Source of the DNA: JAVJRN01 sp040218415
GTDB taxonomy: Bacteria > Bacteroidota > Bacteroidia > Cytophagales > Cyclobacteriaceae
Reading direction: 5' to 3'
NCBI GenBank assembly: GCA_040218415.1
Contig: JAVJRN010000080.1
Location: forward strand, 62,001-126,000
DNA length: 64,000 nucleotides
Position numbers and translations under genes: made by a program. This document shows, one piece after another, positions 53,118 to 63,307 of the stretch; within the stretch, counting starts at the first letter, position 1, and each line of letters starts with the position of its first letter. The notes beneath the pieces are model-generated. The model saw only the letters and a list, made by a program, of their open reading frames with translations. It searched no databases and was not told the DNA's origin.

Positions 53118-54311
53118 TCAGAATCGTTTCAATGCCCCAATAAAGTTTTTTAAAGTCACCAAAGGATTTTGTCCCAAACTCAATTTGAAAAAGTGGAATT
53201 TCGCATTGGTTTTAAGTGTAAAACCGCGCTTTATATAATGAGCAAGTGAGCGTAGAGCAAAACTTCTTTTTCTATTAAGTTGATAAGGTTGAATTTTATC
53301 AAGTTTACTTACATCTAAAGTGTCAGCTGACAGGTAACCCTTTATTTTCGCTTTTTGAATCACCTCTGAGCCAAGATCATTACGAGCGATAATTACGCTT
53401 TTTCCCGGGCGCTCTTCGAAAGATGGATATCCACCTTCTTCTTGATCCCAAGAGTCTGCACAAGCGATATCAGCAAATTCGCCAATACCTTCAGGACATA
53501 TTTTGCACCTTTTTTGAAGGTGTCTGTTTAATATTTTACCCCAAGAGTCATTATAACTCATTTGCCTTTCTTCACCAGCGCTTGTTTTCGCTGTGAAATA
53601 TCCAGGCCAACCTTTTCCTCGGTATTGAATTCCTGTGACGTCATTTACACCTAAACCCAATGCTTTTACCGTCTCCTTTGTTCCATGAAAGCTAGGTACT
53701 CCGGCACAAAAAAAAGAAATAGTATATTTTAGATTAGATACCCTATCTGGGTGTAATTTTCGAAGATTATGTACGGATACAATATCGCAGGGCTTTCCGA
53801 TTATTGCAAATTGTTCTCCCTTAGCATTAAGTTCCACAATGGACTCCAAAGGAGATGAAGGTGCGTATCTAGAGCCACTATTATTTAAGACATCATCATA
53901 ATTACGACTTATCTTAATTTCGTTTTTGTATGGATCTGAAGGATTTGCACCGATATGTAGAATAAAATCTACCAATTTTTCCTCTAATAAGTAAACTGCA
54001 ATTGAGGAAATAGCACCACCTGATGCCCCTTGGTATCTAATGTTATCATTTGTTGAATAACCTTCTTCTATAGAAACTATTGGACCCCATACTGGATGGT
54101 AATCACTCTTAATAATATCATCAAATGGCACATTTAGACCTGAGCAAAGAGCATCAAACTCTTTTTCTTGTTTGGCACTCAATTTCTTATGCAAGATTGG
54201 CCTATAGTAACCTGCGTCATTGCATGACATCTTAGCCCCAGCCTCAGCGAAATTCGATACGCATGCGCCACAACCATTACATAAGTCCTTTTGTAAGACT
54301 TTATTAATCAT
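53118..54311 (-). CDS. Coenzyme F420H2 dehydrogenase beta-like iron-sulfur protein
   Basis: The N-terminus has CNGCGAC (Cys11, 14 and 17), a ferredoxin-like cluster motif. The rest resembles the F420 hydrogenase/dehydrogenase beta subunit family, including YQGASGGAISSIAVYLLE, GKPCDIVSVHNLRKLH and the later CKICPEGIGEFADIACADSW. At 397 residues it is full length. In bacterial polysaccharide loci this family often sits beside pyruvyltransferases, as here: it overlaps that gene by 4 bases (ATGA). The partner reaction is unproven, and a role in reducing or modifying the pyruvate-bearing sugar is only a hypothesis. Confidence 0.88.
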   Translation of the reverse strand: MINKVLQKDLCNGCGACVSNFAEAGAKMSCNDAGYYRPILHKKLSAKQEKEFDALCSGLNVPFDDIIKSDYHPVWGPIVSIEEGYSTNDNIRYQGASGGAISSIAVYLLEEKLVDFILHIGANPSDPYKNEIKISRNYDDVLNNSGSRYAPSSPLESIVELNAKGEQFAIIGKPCDIVSVHNLRKLHPDRVSNLKYTISFFCAGVPSFHGTKETVKALGLGVNDVTGIQYRGKGWPGYFTAKTSAGEERQMSYNDSWGKILNRHLQKRCKICPEGIGEFADIACADSWDQEEGGYPSFEERPGKSVIIARNDLGSEVIQKAKIKGYLSADTLDVSKLDKIQPYQLNRKRSFALRSLAHYIKRGFTLKTNAKFHFFKLSLGQNPLVTLKNFIGALKRF

Positions 54312-55465
54312 ATAACTGGTCTGTTTATCGATTTCGCATAGTTCTTCAAAATTTCTCTTGTTTCGCTACGATTGTGATAAAGACTTAAAATTTTATCAAG
54401 ATTAACTATTGCTTCCTCCTCTCTGATTCCCGCCATATTCAAAACGTGACTGGCCATACCAAAATTAGCAAAAGTACCTTCAAATTTATAACTATAGGCC
54501 ACACCAACAGTAGGTACTTGACTTGATAAAGCTGCAATACACGAATGCATTCTAGAACCAACAAAGAAAGAACATTTAGAAATCAAGTATTTCAGCTCCT
54601 GAGCATCCATATTTCTCTCCACATAAATTACTTTGTTAGAATTAAAGTCATTTGAAATTTGAATGATTGCAGAAAGATCATCCTCCAAAATTGGATCATC
54701 TGCATTATAGGTATGAGGTATCAAAAGTACTGTGTGATTAAGGTCGATAAACGACTGAATCATCTTGTTCACAAAGTTTTTATAAGCGTCAAACTGTCCT
54801 TTCAAAGATTTGTAACGAGATAAATACATCAGGCCATTGATGTTTATTCCAATAATTTCACCTTTAGGTAAGTTATATTCTACCGGTTTGTTTGACATAT
54901 AAACCGCTAAGTCAACATACTTTTCGAAAGAAATATTATTTTTTTTCAAAAATGGAAAAGCCTTATCGTCTCTCACATAAACTTTTTCGAGTTTTTTTAA
55001 CTGTCCGGCAGCTAAATACCTTAATATAGGCTTACTGAAAGGCCCAATAGTCTGAGGAAGAAATATTAACCTCTTATTTAGCTTTAGACATATACGTGTA
55101 TCTAAATAATGTCGAACAAATCTTTTTAACCCATAAATATCACTATAACTGTCTCCTTCGTTCACGTCTAAAACCAGATCAGCAGTTTGTAATTTTTTAA
55201 TCAAATTACCCGACTTCACACCGATTGTAGCCATTAAATTGGCAATCAAAAAATCGCTTTTTGTAAAGTAGAATATCCCAACTGATAATTCTTTCTCGTT
55301 CACTTTTACATCTATGTATCGAACTGAATTCTCCTCGGCAATTGTTACCACACTCAGTTCGCTAACGGAATGTTTACTCAATACAAGATCAATGGCTCCA
55401 AGCCCTAAAGCATTAACACCTCTATTGTCGCTCTCTAGCGATACTCCTAATAATATAATTTTCAT
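54308..55465 (-). CDS. Polysaccharide pyruvyl transferase
   Basis: This family adds a pyruvate ketal to a sugar of a surface glycan, as CsaB does. VSLESDNRGVNALGLGAIDL opens the protein, and the C-terminal SKCSFFVGSRMHSCIAALSS followed by VPTVGVAYSYKFEG is the diagnostic block. At 385 residues it is full length. It overlaps the F420H2-dehydrogenase-like gene by 4 bases and lies 18 bases downstream of the flippase gene. Pyruvylation would make the product more acidic. Confidence 0.93.
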   Translation of the reverse strand: MKIILLGVSLESDNRGVNALGLGAIDLVLSKHSVSELSVVTIAEENSVRYIDVKVNEKELSVGIFYFTKSDFLIANLMATIGVKSGNLIKKLQTADLVLDVNEGDSYSDIYGLKRFVRHYLDTRICLKLNKRLIFLPQTIGPFSKPILRYLAAGQLKKLEKVYVRDDKAFPFLKKNNISFEKYVDLAVYMSNKPVEYNLPKGEIIGININGLMYLSRYKSLKGQFDAYKNFVNKMIQSFIDLNHTVLLIPHTYNADDPILEDDLSAIIQISNDFNSNKVIYVERNMDAQELKYLISKCSFFVGSRMHSCIAALSSQVPTVGVAYSYKFEGTFANFGMASHVLNMAGIREEEAIVNLDKILSLYHNRSETREILKNYAKSINRPVI

Positions 55466-55483
55466 TTGTTCAATGTTTCTCCG

Positions 55484-56641
55484 CTAAATAATTTGATGAG
55501 TTCTAACACTTCTAAAATATAAGACCAAACTGACCATAAAGGTAAACAAGGCACTCAAAACAAGACCAGTTAAAGCAAATGAATAGACTGATAGCGGAAT
55601 AATGAGAAAACCTACAACTATGGTTTTAATTTGTATTGTTAGTTTTTCTTTTTGTTTTTCATTCACTACTAGTGCGGCCGAAAAAGACGATGCTATAACA
55701 ATCAATAAATTGATTGTTGAAAGAAAGCATACATATAATACAGACTCATTGTAAAGTGTTGCTGGATAAATCAAGTTAATTAAACGATCTCCCAACAAAT
55801 AGAAAAACAATATAAATGAAATATTTATAACTAGCGTAATCTGAATTGTTCTCCATATTAGCTGCTTCAAGTTATTCTTGTTTTTAAGAAATGTACCCAA
55901 CTTGCTCTGTATGTATGACAGACTAACCAGTAAAACCACATTAGAGATTGTATATGCTATCTGATAAATTGCCATTTCTTCTTTAGAAAAAAAATAGCTT
56001 GCAAAAAAAGATGGCATTTGCATGTAAATAGGTGCACAAACAAACGAAAAAGTATAGTATTTAAAGTCTTTAATTTGAAAAAAATCTCGTATTTTATCGA
56101 AACTGAACTCCCATTTAAATCCCCATAAATAAGCACAACTCATCAGTAAACAACTGACGGTAATTGGAAGAAGAAATCCTTCTATTTTTGGATAAAACTT
56201 AGAGGCTATTAATGAAACAGATATTACCAAAATACCATAAACGATATTTATAATTGCAACGTTTTTCAATCTATCCACAAACTGAAAACGAGCCAAAATA
56301 ATGGTGTAAAATGCGTTTTCAAAAAAAACCTTTACTATGATAAGGCTGGCAACAATAAATGCTCCGCTTGAAAAGACATAGGTAAAAGATATGATAATAA
56401 ATACATAGATTACCGATAAAGTTAGCCCGTTTGACAATAACCGATTAAAGTCCTGAATATTTTTAGATTTAACTAGGGCGATATCATTATAGCCTAAGTT
56501 AGCAAATATTAGAAAATAGCTGTATCTATTCAACAAGGCTGAAAACTCTCCGAACTCATCTATTTCTAATGCTTTTGAAAGCATTAGAATAAAAATATAA
56601 TTTGCTGCTCGACGGAAAAGAGATGCAAAGACAAAAAACAC
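55484..56641 (-). CDS. Polysaccharide repeat-unit flippase (Wzx-like)
   Basis: A 385-residue polytopic membrane protein with about eleven to twelve hydrophobic segments and no large loops, consistent with a MOP-superfamily Wzx. The opening FFVFASLFRRAANYIFILML and FGEFSALLNRYSYFLIFANLG follow the family pattern. The first helix may be shorter than usual because the protein starts close to it. The start is GTG directly after the wzz stop. The region is markedly AT-rich by eye, as is common for flippase genes. Confidence 0.85.
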   Translation of the reverse strand: MFFVFASLFRRAANYIFILMLSKALEIDEFGEFSALLNRYSYFLIFANLGYNDIALVKSKNIQDFNRLLSNGLTLSVIYVFIIISFTYVFSSGAFIVASLIIVKVFFENAFYTIILARFQFVDRLKNVAIINIVYGILVISVSLIASKFYPKIEGFLLPITVSCLLMSCAYLWGFKWEFSFDKIRDFFQIKDFKYYTFSFVCAPIYMQMPSFFASYFFSKEEMAIYQIAYTISNVVLLVSLSYIQSKLGTFLKNKNNLKQLIWRTIQITLVINISFILFFYLLGDRLINLIYPATLYNESVLYVCFLSTINLLIVIASSFSAALVVNEKQKEKLTIQIKTIVVGFLIIPLSVYSFALTGLVLSALFTFMVSLVLYFRSVRTHQII

Positions 56642-57700
56642 TTACAAGGTAGATTTGAACAAAATAATTGTTACGCCGACGAGAACACCTATAAACATGA
56701 AACCTACCAGAATCAAACCTCTTTTCGGGCTGCTTTTTTCAACAGGAATGGAAACTGGTTCTAAAACCGTAAATACTGGAGTATTTACATTGATTTGAAA
56801 CTTCACTGTTTCTCTTTGCTGAGCCAATTGATTATAAACATTATAAGCAATATTATACTCTGACTGCAATCTTTCCTCTTCTGATTTTGCTCTGGCTGTG
56901 TTTACGTATTTGTTGGCGTCTCTGAACATGGCAAACTTCATTTGTATATTCTCGAAATCATCCTTGCTTGTAGCCAATTGATCTTCTATGAATGAGAGCT
57001 GTTCCATTCCTTTGGCCACCATATATGACTTTACGTACTCTGTAATATAGTTCTGTGTGTACTGAGCAATTTCAGCCGCTACTAATGGATCTTGCATCTC
57101 TGCTTCTATTGTGACTACATTCAAGTCCCAATCCATATTAACAGAAACTCTTCCTTTCAGCTCCTTCAAAACGTTCAATTCCTCTTTTGTTAAAGACAAT
57201 AATTTATCTTCCTTAGAAATTTTAGTATTTTCAGCATCTGACTTTATAAAACCCAAAAGCCGAAAGGGTGAAGTCAAAATTGTTATTAGCAAACTACTTT
57301 CTTTGTGTTCTTTAATGAAGGTATAAAGAGTCACTTCTTTTTGCAGTTTTTCAAAATAAAATGGCTGGCGCATCAAGCCTAGAAGGAATGGAGTGCTCTC
57401 CGCTATACTTTTGTAGAGTGCCGGGTTTATCGATTGAGCACCCTGTACATCCCCTAAATTAACTCCAGCCAAAGACGCTAAACTACCAAGTGATCCGCTA
57501 AGTATTCCCTCGGCTCCTATGGATTCAGGTATCAAGGTTGTTGATGTTACATATTCCTTTGGTGAAGTAAAGGCTATCAAAATACCCAAAACCACAAATA
57601 TCCCAGTTATACTGGCCACATATCCTTTTCTAACCCAGACTAATTTAACTAGCTCAATTAAATCTATTTCTCCTTGATTTGACCCCACATTGTTTTCCAT
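56642..57700 (-). CDS. Chain-length determinant (Wzz/GNVR-type) protein
   Basis: This co-polymerase sets polysaccharide length. Two membrane segments frame a periplasmic coiled coil: VASITGIFVVLGILIAFTSP near residues 33-52 and GLILVGFMFIGVLVGVTII near the end. The long helix runs about 210-310 (LSFIEDQLATSKDDFENIQM). The PKRG region before the last helix is typical. At 352 residues it lacks the C-terminal tyrosine-kinase domain. It lies between wza and wzx on the same strand with short gaps, part of one run. Confidence 0.9.
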   Translation of the reverse strand: MENNVGSNQGEIDLIELVKLVWVRKGYVASITGIFVVLGILIAFTSPKEYVTSTTLIPESIGAEGILSGSLGSLASLAGVNLGDVQGAQSINPALYKSIAESTPFLLGLMRQPFYFEKLQKEVTLYTFIKEHKESSLLITILTSPFRLLGFIKSDAENTKISKEDKLLSLTKEELNVLKELKGRVSVNMDWDLNVVTIEAEMQDPLVAAEIAQYTQNYITEYVKSYMVAKGMEQLSFIEDQLATSKDDFENIQMKFAMFRDANKYVNTARAKSEEERLQSEYNIAYNVYNQLAQQRETVKFQINVNTPVFTVLEPVSIPVEKSSPKRGLILVGFMFIGVLVGVTIILFKSTL

Positions 57701-57728
57701 AAACTCAATATTAATAATCTACAATAGA

Positions 57729-60200
57729 CTACCTCGTTAGATTGTTGATTATAAGGGCAATGGTACCAATTCCACTAGCGATACTAATGATCTCAGTTGG
57801 ACTAATTTTTCTCCTATCAGGCCTTCTAGGAACTATAATTTCTGCCCCTGGCTCTACCTTTGGAAACTTTTTAAACCACAAAAACCTATTGGTTCTCTTT
57901 GCACTACCATTGGCATATACTACATAGGATCTCCTTAAAACAGCATCTTGGGTGGTTCCACCTGATCCAGATAAGTAATCTTTAAAAGATAGGCTTTTTT
58001 GATAAAGTAAATTACTCGCAAAATAAACCTCTCCTCTTACCCTTACTGTTTTTAGCTCCTTGGGCACACTGATGATATCCCCATCCTTAAGTAACAAATC
58101 GAACTCCCCTTTTGGGTCATTTACAATCTTCGCCAGTTCAATGGCTATCGCCTCTGATTGGTTAATTCGGAAGGTGCCTTCAGCCGCAGTAGTATCTGCT
58201 GCTCCTAGAGCTTGTATTCTTAGTTGCTTAACACGTGAAGATTCACTGTCATCAGAATATTCAGTCTTCCTAATCAGGCTTCCTCCAGCTGGGTAGGCCT
58301 CATTCGTCAATCCACCTGCACGTTTGAGTAAATCCGAGATACTTTCATTTTTGCTTTCAAGCGCATATTTACCAGGATACAACACCTCTCCTTCGATTTC
58401 TACTACATCCCTGCTTTCATAAAAAGGAGATTTTCTTATTACAACTAAATCAAATGGCTCTAATTCAAAGTTTCTTCCATCAGGATCCAAAGTCAAATTT
58501 TCGTCTATAGGAAAATTAAAAAGCTGACTGACATTAGTACCATCACTCGTCTCTTCCGATATTCTTCGTGCAACTTCTACAAATGACTTTGCCGCAGATT
58601 CTTGAAAACCATTAGCCATAAAAATCAAATTTTCAACGGTCATCCCTTCTGCATAGGTATAATCACCTGCCGCCTGTACCTCTCCTTGAATCGACACGGT
58701 GTATTCTTGCGTCATATCAAAAATGGACTGTACTTTAATCAAATCCTCAGACTGTAAAGGCATATCTCCTTCTCCTTTTAAAAGTAACTTCGGGGAAAAA
58801 GCGATACTGGAAAGGGTCAAATCTTCATTTTGGCGAATCAGTACACCTCTTTGTAGGAAAATATCGGGTCTAAATCCATCGGATAGGTCTATAATATCTG
58901 AAAGCATCATACCCTCTTTCAACTGATATTCTCCTGGGTGATTCACTGCCCCTTCTACACGTACTCTATCCGTAAAAAGCTTTTGAATAGGGTCGACCTC
59001 CAATTCGTCACCATCTTCCAATTGGAATTTGTTATAACCTTCAGCCAACACAGTAAGTATAGTTTTACCATTTGCTAGGTTTCTTCTTATCGATAAACTC
59101 TTTGAGTAGGCTCCCGATTTAAATCCTCCAGAAAAATCAATAGCGTCTTGAAGAGTTTCGCCAGCCAATAATTCATAAATAGCAGGCCTTTTCACCTCTC
59201 CAGTGATAGACACACGATTGGTGTATGGTCTTACTAGCATTACATCTTGGTCTTGGAGCATAATATTCTGTGCCTCGCCTTCAATTAAAAAATCATAAGC
59301 ATCCAAACGTGCTACTTCCTTGCCATTTCTAAATATGGCTATTTCTCTCAATGATCCATTTTTACTAGGCCCCCCAGCATAATAAAGCGCATTAAAGGCT
59401 GTAGCAAAGGATGACATTTGATATGTGCCAGGGCGAAAGACTTCACCCACCAAATTAACACTTATCGTTCTTATTTGACCTAAACTTACTTGAGCAAAGG
59501 TGTTATCACCAAGAGTACTATATATTGACTTAAGCTTAAATTTTATTCGTTGTTCTGCTCGCTCCATTGTCAATCCATTTAAATAGATAGGCCCGATACT
59601 AGGGATAATTATAGAACCTTCCGGAGAAACCTCTAATTGGTACGTTTGCTCTGATGCACCCCATACATCTATAATAATACCATCCCCAGGGCCAACTTGG
59701 TAGCCTTTTGGTGTGGCTAGGTTGATACTCGGCTCAAAACTTAATGCCCGATTTCTGAAGAAAGACATTCCAAAGATTTTAGTTCCATTGGAGCTAAGAG
59801 TGTCCTCTGATACTAAATCATTAAATGGATCAAAGGCAGTTGAGGAGCCGTCTTGAACAACATTTTGGCTAATGTCTTTATCTCCCCTATTTCTACTAAA
59901 TGCGCCAGAGCCTGTAACGTCATCCTGTTGGCTTTGTATTTTAGATATTTTACGTCTAAGTTTTGTTATCTGGGTTGCCGACATCCCTCTTGCTTTAGCT
60001 AATACCTCAAGTTGCTGTTGAGAATAGCCACTTGACTCTACCTTTTCCAATAACTTTCGAACTTGATCGTCGGAAAGATCGTCAACATTTACATTTTGTA
60101 AATTATTAATATTTGGAGTATCCTGAGCTTGAACACAATCTATACTAAGCATAAAGCCGATAAGTATCAAAAGTATAGATTTAGAAAACACTTTAATCAT
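57729..60200 (-). CDS. Polysaccharide export outer-membrane protein (Wza-like, SLBB repeats)
   Basis: This is the outer-membrane export channel of the polysaccharide. A Sec signal (residues 1-25) is followed by a coiled stretch, the polysaccharide-export domain (SINLATPKGYQVGPGDGIII near 155-175), and about six SLBB domains to the end. The protein ends in a hydrophobic segment IISIASGIGTIALIINNLTR. At 823 residues it is long for Wza and typical of Bacteroidota SLBB exporters. It is the first clearly polysaccharide-specific gene after the sulfate-activation genes in this direction, 90 bases after cysQ. Confidence 0.93.
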   Translation of the reverse strand: MIKVFSKSILLILIGFMLSIDCVQAQDTPNINNLQNVNVDDLSDDQVRKLLEKVESSGYSQQQLEVLAKARGMSATQITKLRRKISKIQSQQDDVTGSGAFSRNRGDKDISQNVVQDGSSTAFDPFNDLVSEDTLSSNGTKIFGMSFFRNRALSFEPSINLATPKGYQVGPGDGIIIDVWGASEQTYQLEVSPEGSIIIPSIGPIYLNGLTMERAEQRIKFKLKSIYSTLGDNTFAQVSLGQIRTISVNLVGEVFRPGTYQMSSFATAFNALYYAGGPSKNGSLREIAIFRNGKEVARLDAYDFLIEGEAQNIMLQDQDVMLVRPYTNRVSITGEVKRPAIYELLAGETLQDAIDFSGGFKSGAYSKSLSIRRNLANGKTILTVLAEGYNKFQLEDGDELEVDPIQKLFTDRVRVEGAVNHPGEYQLKEGMMLSDIIDLSDGFRPDIFLQRGVLIRQNEDLTLSSIAFSPKLLLKGEGDMPLQSEDLIKVQSIFDMTQEYTVSIQGEVQAAGDYTYAEGMTVENLIFMANGFQESAAKSFVEVARRISEETSDGTNVSQLFNFPIDENLTLDPDGRNFELEPFDLVVIRKSPFYESRDVVEIEGEVLYPGKYALESKNESISDLLKRAGGLTNEAYPAGGSLIRKTEYSDDSESSRVKQLRIQALGAADTTAAEGTFRINQSEAIAIELAKIVNDPKGEFDLLLKDGDIISVPKELKTVRVRGEVYFASNLLYQKSLSFKDYLSGSGGTTQDAVLRRSYVVYANGSAKRTNRFLWFKKFPKVEPGAEIIVPRRPDRRKISPTEIISIASGIGTIALIINNLTR

Positions 60201-60290
60201 AATTGGTTTTAATCAGTCGGCAAAACTACGGAATCAAGAGGAACTTTTGATTCTAGCAAAACATAAACCTCGAAATAGAGTAAATATTCA

Positions 60291-61055
60291 CTATTTCAAC
60301 AATCCTCTTACTAAAAAATGTGGGTTTAATAAATTATGTTTATTGTAAATCACTTCTTCAGTTGTATTTGCTATAAGCACTTTACCTCCAGCTTCTTCAA
60401 CAATGATTTGAGCTGCAGCCGTATCCCACTCCATAGTTGGTGCATAACGCGGATAAAGGTGTGCCCCTCCTTCAGCAACCATCAAAAATTTTAAAGAACT
60501 TCCTTTCGAAACAATTTTTGGTTCGTTTAGCAATTCCAAGAACGCTTGGGTTTCCGCATTTAAGTGAGATCTTGATGCCACTACAGATAAAGAATCTGTC
60601 ATATTGAACGCCATTACTTGGATCGCCTGATCATTCTTAAAAGCTCCCTCACCCTTTAAAGCCCAGTACAAATCTCCTATAACCGGAGTATATACCACAC
60701 CAAGAACAACCGAAGATTTATGGATCAGCGCAATATTTACAGTAAACTCTCCATTTTTCTTCACAAACTCTTTGGTTCCATCCAAAGGATCTAACATCCA
60801 GAAATAGTCCCAATTTTTTCTTTCTTCAAAAGGAATATCTCTTCCTTCTTCACTTAAGATGGGAATTTCTGTGGATTGCAAATATTCTACAATCACATTG
60901 TGCGAAGCTTTGTCCGCCAAGGTTAACGGAGAGTTGTCTGCCTTTGCCTCTACACCAAAATCACCAGAGTTGTAAATCTCCATGATTTTTTCGCCTGCTT
61001 CAATAGCTGCCTTTTTTGCTAGTTCTAATAACTCTTTTTTGGAAGTACTCATCAT
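60291..61055 (-). CDS. cysQ: 3'(2'),5'-bisphosphate nucleotidase
   Basis: CysQ removes the 3'-phosphate from PAP, the by-product of PAPS use, and from related compounds. The metal-dependent phosphatase motifs are DPLDGTKEF (residues about 92-100) and PTMEWDTAAAQIIVEEAGG (about 204-222), plus the SEEGRDIPFEERK part. At 254 residues it is full length. It begins one base after the cysN stop, so the two are coupled. PAP removal is needed wherever sulfotransferases or PAPS reductase operate. Confidence 0.94.
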   Translation of the reverse strand: MMSTSKKELLELAKKAAIEAGEKIMEIYNSGDFGVEAKADNSPLTLADKASHNVIVEYLQSTEIPILSEEGRDIPFEERKNWDYFWMLDPLDGTKEFVKKNGEFTVNIALIHKSSVVLGVVYTPVIGDLYWALKGEGAFKNDQAIQVMAFNMTDSLSVVASRSHLNAETQAFLELLNEPKIVSKGSSLKFLMVAEGGAHLYPRYAPTMEWDTAAAQIIVEEAGGKVLIANTTEEVIYNKHNLLNPHFLVRGLLK

Positions 61056-61056
61056 A

Positions 61057-62343
61057 TTAAATTATCATCCCAGCTGCCACTGTTTCATTGGTTCCTTCAT
61101 CTACTAGGATTAAACTCCCTGTAATTCTATTTTTAGAATAAGGGTCTGCTAATAAAGGTTTTGTTGTTCTTAACTTCATCTTACATATGTCATTAGCTGT
61201 GATATTTTTGTCTACTTCATTTCTATGAAGTGTACTGATGTCCAGCTTGTAAGTAATCTCCTTAATCATCGCTTTCACTTCCGAAGTTGTGTGACGAAGA
61301 ATATATTTTGATCTAGGCTTTGGCTCTTTATTGTTTAACCAGCAAATCATGACCTCTACATCCTGTATTGCTTGAGGCTTGTTTCCACTCCTTACAATCA
61401 TATCACCACGTCCGATATCAATCTCATCCTCCAACTGCATGGTAATTGACATTGGGGCAAAGGCCTCTTCAATTTCGCCATCATAGGTTTCAATCGACTT
61501 GATTTTAGAACTAAAGCCAGAAGGCATCACTGTGACTTCATCCCCCGGCTTAAAAACACCAGAAGCTATCCGTCCGGCATATCCTCTGTAGTCATGATAC
61601 TTGTCAGTCTTCGGTCTAATGACCGTTTGTACAGGAAACCTACAATCAATATGGTTATGATCACTTCCAATGTGAATGTTTTCTAGGGTGTAGAGGAGAG
61701 TTGAACCTTCGTACCAAGGCATGTTTTCGCTTCTATTTACCACATTATCTCCGTTCAAAGCAGATATTGGTATAAATCGAACATCTTTAACATCTAGTTT
61801 TGATGCGAAAGATTCATAGTCGCTTTTTATGGTCTCGAATGTTTCCTCGGAATAATCCACCAAATCCATTTTATTGATACAAACAATTACATGAGGAATT
61901 TTCAGCAAAGAAGCGATAATAGAGTGCCTTTGTGTTTGTTCAATCACCCCTTTACGTGCATCAACCAACAATAAGGCACAGTTAGCCGTCGATGCTCCTG
62001 TCACCATGTTCCTAGTATACTGGATATGGCCAGGTGTATCCGCAATGATAAACTTTCTCTTTGGGGTTGCAAAGTATCTATAGGCTACATCAATTGTGAT
62101 TCCTTGCTCGCGCTCATCCTTAAGACCATCGGTCAATAATGCCAAATCTGTATGATCCAAACCCTTTCTTTCGCTTGACTTGGCTACTTGATCCATCTGA
62201 TCTTCGAATATGGACTTTGAGTCATATAATAACCTACCAATCAATGTACTCTTTCCATCGTCTACACTACCCGCTGTAGTGAAACGAAGGAGTTCCATAT
62301 CTAGATAACCTTTGTTGTCGTGCTTTTCAATCTCTTTAATCAT
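61057..62343 (-). CDS. cysN: Sulfate adenylyltransferase subunit 1 (GTPase)
   Basis: CysN uses GTP hydrolysis to drive the formation of APS by CysD. The GTPase motifs are GSVDDGKSTLIGRLL, DTPGHIQYTRNMVTG and INKMDLVDYSE. The C-terminal half has the EF-Tu-like barrels with TLHRNEVDKNITANDICKMK. At 428 residues it is CysN alone, without the fused kinase seen in some bacteria; CysC is separate here. It lies 31 bases after cysD and one base before cysQ. Confidence 0.96.
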   Translation of the reverse strand: MIKEIEKHDNKGYLDMELLRFTTAGSVDDGKSTLIGRLLYDSKSIFEDQMDQVAKSSERKGLDHTDLALLTDGLKDEREQGITIDVAYRYFATPKRKFIIADTPGHIQYTRNMVTGASTANCALLLVDARKGVIEQTQRHSIIASLLKIPHVIVCINKMDLVDYSEETFETIKSDYESFASKLDVKDVRFIPISALNGDNVVNRSENMPWYEGSTLLYTLENIHIGSDHNHIDCRFPVQTVIRPKTDKYHDYRGYAGRIASGVFKPGDEVTVMPSGFSSKIKSIETYDGEIEEAFAPMSITMQLEDEIDIGRGDMIVRSGNKPQAIQDVEVMICWLNNKEPKPRSKYILRHTTSEVKAMIKEITYKLDISTLHRNEVDKNITANDICKMKLRTTKPLLADPYSKNRITGSLILVDEGTNETVAAGMII

Positions 62344-62374
62344 ATTATTTGTCCCTCTGGGTAGTCAATAATCT

Positions 62375-63280
62375 TTAAAAATAACCCTGTTTTTTTCTGT
62401 CTTCCATAGAGGTTTCTGAACGCTTGTCGTCTTCTCTATTACCTCTTTCCGTTTGCCTCGCTGAAGCAACCTCATCGACAATTTTTTCTAAGGTATCTGC
62501 GTCAGACTCATCTCCGCCAGTAATCGTTATATCTCCGAGTGTCCTAAACCTTATCCTTTTAGTCACTATTTCCTCACTTTCATTTATTGTAATAAAATCC
62601 GAAACCGGTAACCAAGTGTTGCTTCTTCTTATCACTTGTCTTTCATGTGCAAAGTAAAGAGAAGGAAGTGCCATGTTTTCTGATAAAATATATTGCCAGA
62701 CATCCATCTCTGTCCAGTTACTTAAAGGAAAAACCCTGAAATTTTCTCCTTGATGACATCTTCCGTTAAAAATGTTCCAAAGTTCGGGTCGCTGGTTTTT
62801 TGGATCCCATTGACCGAATTCATCTCTGTGAGAAAAAAACCTCTCCTTGGCTCTTGCCTTTTCTTCGTCTCTCCTTGCTCCTCCTATACAAGCATCAAAT
62901 CTGTTTTCCTCTATTGTATCTAATAAAGTGATCGTTTGAATGGCATTTCGACTCGCGTTCTTTCCTTTTTCTTCCGTTGCTAGACCATCATCAATGGATT
63001 TTTGTACTGATCCAACAATTAGTTTTACCCCTAATTCTTGAATGTAATTATTCCTGAATTCCATAGTTTCAGGGAAATTATGTCCAGTATCAACATGCAC
63101 AAAAGGAAAAGGTATTTTTGCAGGGAAGAAAGCTTTCCGAGCCAAATGTGCAACACAAATTGAATCTTTTCCACCGGAGAATAATATCGCTGGATTTTCG
63201 AATTGCGCAAAAACCTCTCTTAATATATAAATGGCTTCTGCTTCAAGCTCTTTTATATGGGTAAGGTTGTATTTTCTCAT
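62375..63280 (-). CDS. cysD: Sulfate adenylyltransferase subunit 2
   Basis: CysD is the ATP-sulfurylase catalytic subunit. The PP-loop ILFSGGKDSICVAHLARKAF lies at about 32-51, with the PFVHVDTGHNFPETMEFR region and IGGARRDEEKARAKERFFSH next. At 301 residues it is full length. It is one gene downstream of cysC and directly upstream of cysN, on the same strand, with 27 and 31 bases between them. Confidence 0.96.
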   Translation of the reverse strand: MRKYNLTHIKELEAEAIYILREVFAQFENPAILFSGGKDSICVAHLARKAFFPAKIPFPFVHVDTGHNFPETMEFRNNYIQELGVKLIVGSVQKSIDDGLATEEKGKNASRNAIQTITLLDTIEENRFDACIGGARRDEEKARAKERFFSHRDEFGQWDPKNQRPELWNIFNGRCHQGENFRVFPLSNWTEMDVWQYILSENMALPSLYFAHERQVIRRSNTWLPVSDFITINESEEIVTKRIRFRTLGDITITGGDESDADTLEKIVDEVASARQTERGNREDDKRSETSMEDRKKQGYF

Positions 63281-63307
63281 GGAAATATTTTCTTTAAGAT
63301 TTTAGTG

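Noticed and set aside
60270..60300. Short inverted repeat GAAATAG/CTATTTC at the end of cysQ
   Set aside because: Seven pairs in AT-rich sequence with no T-run; common by chance and not convincing as a terminator.
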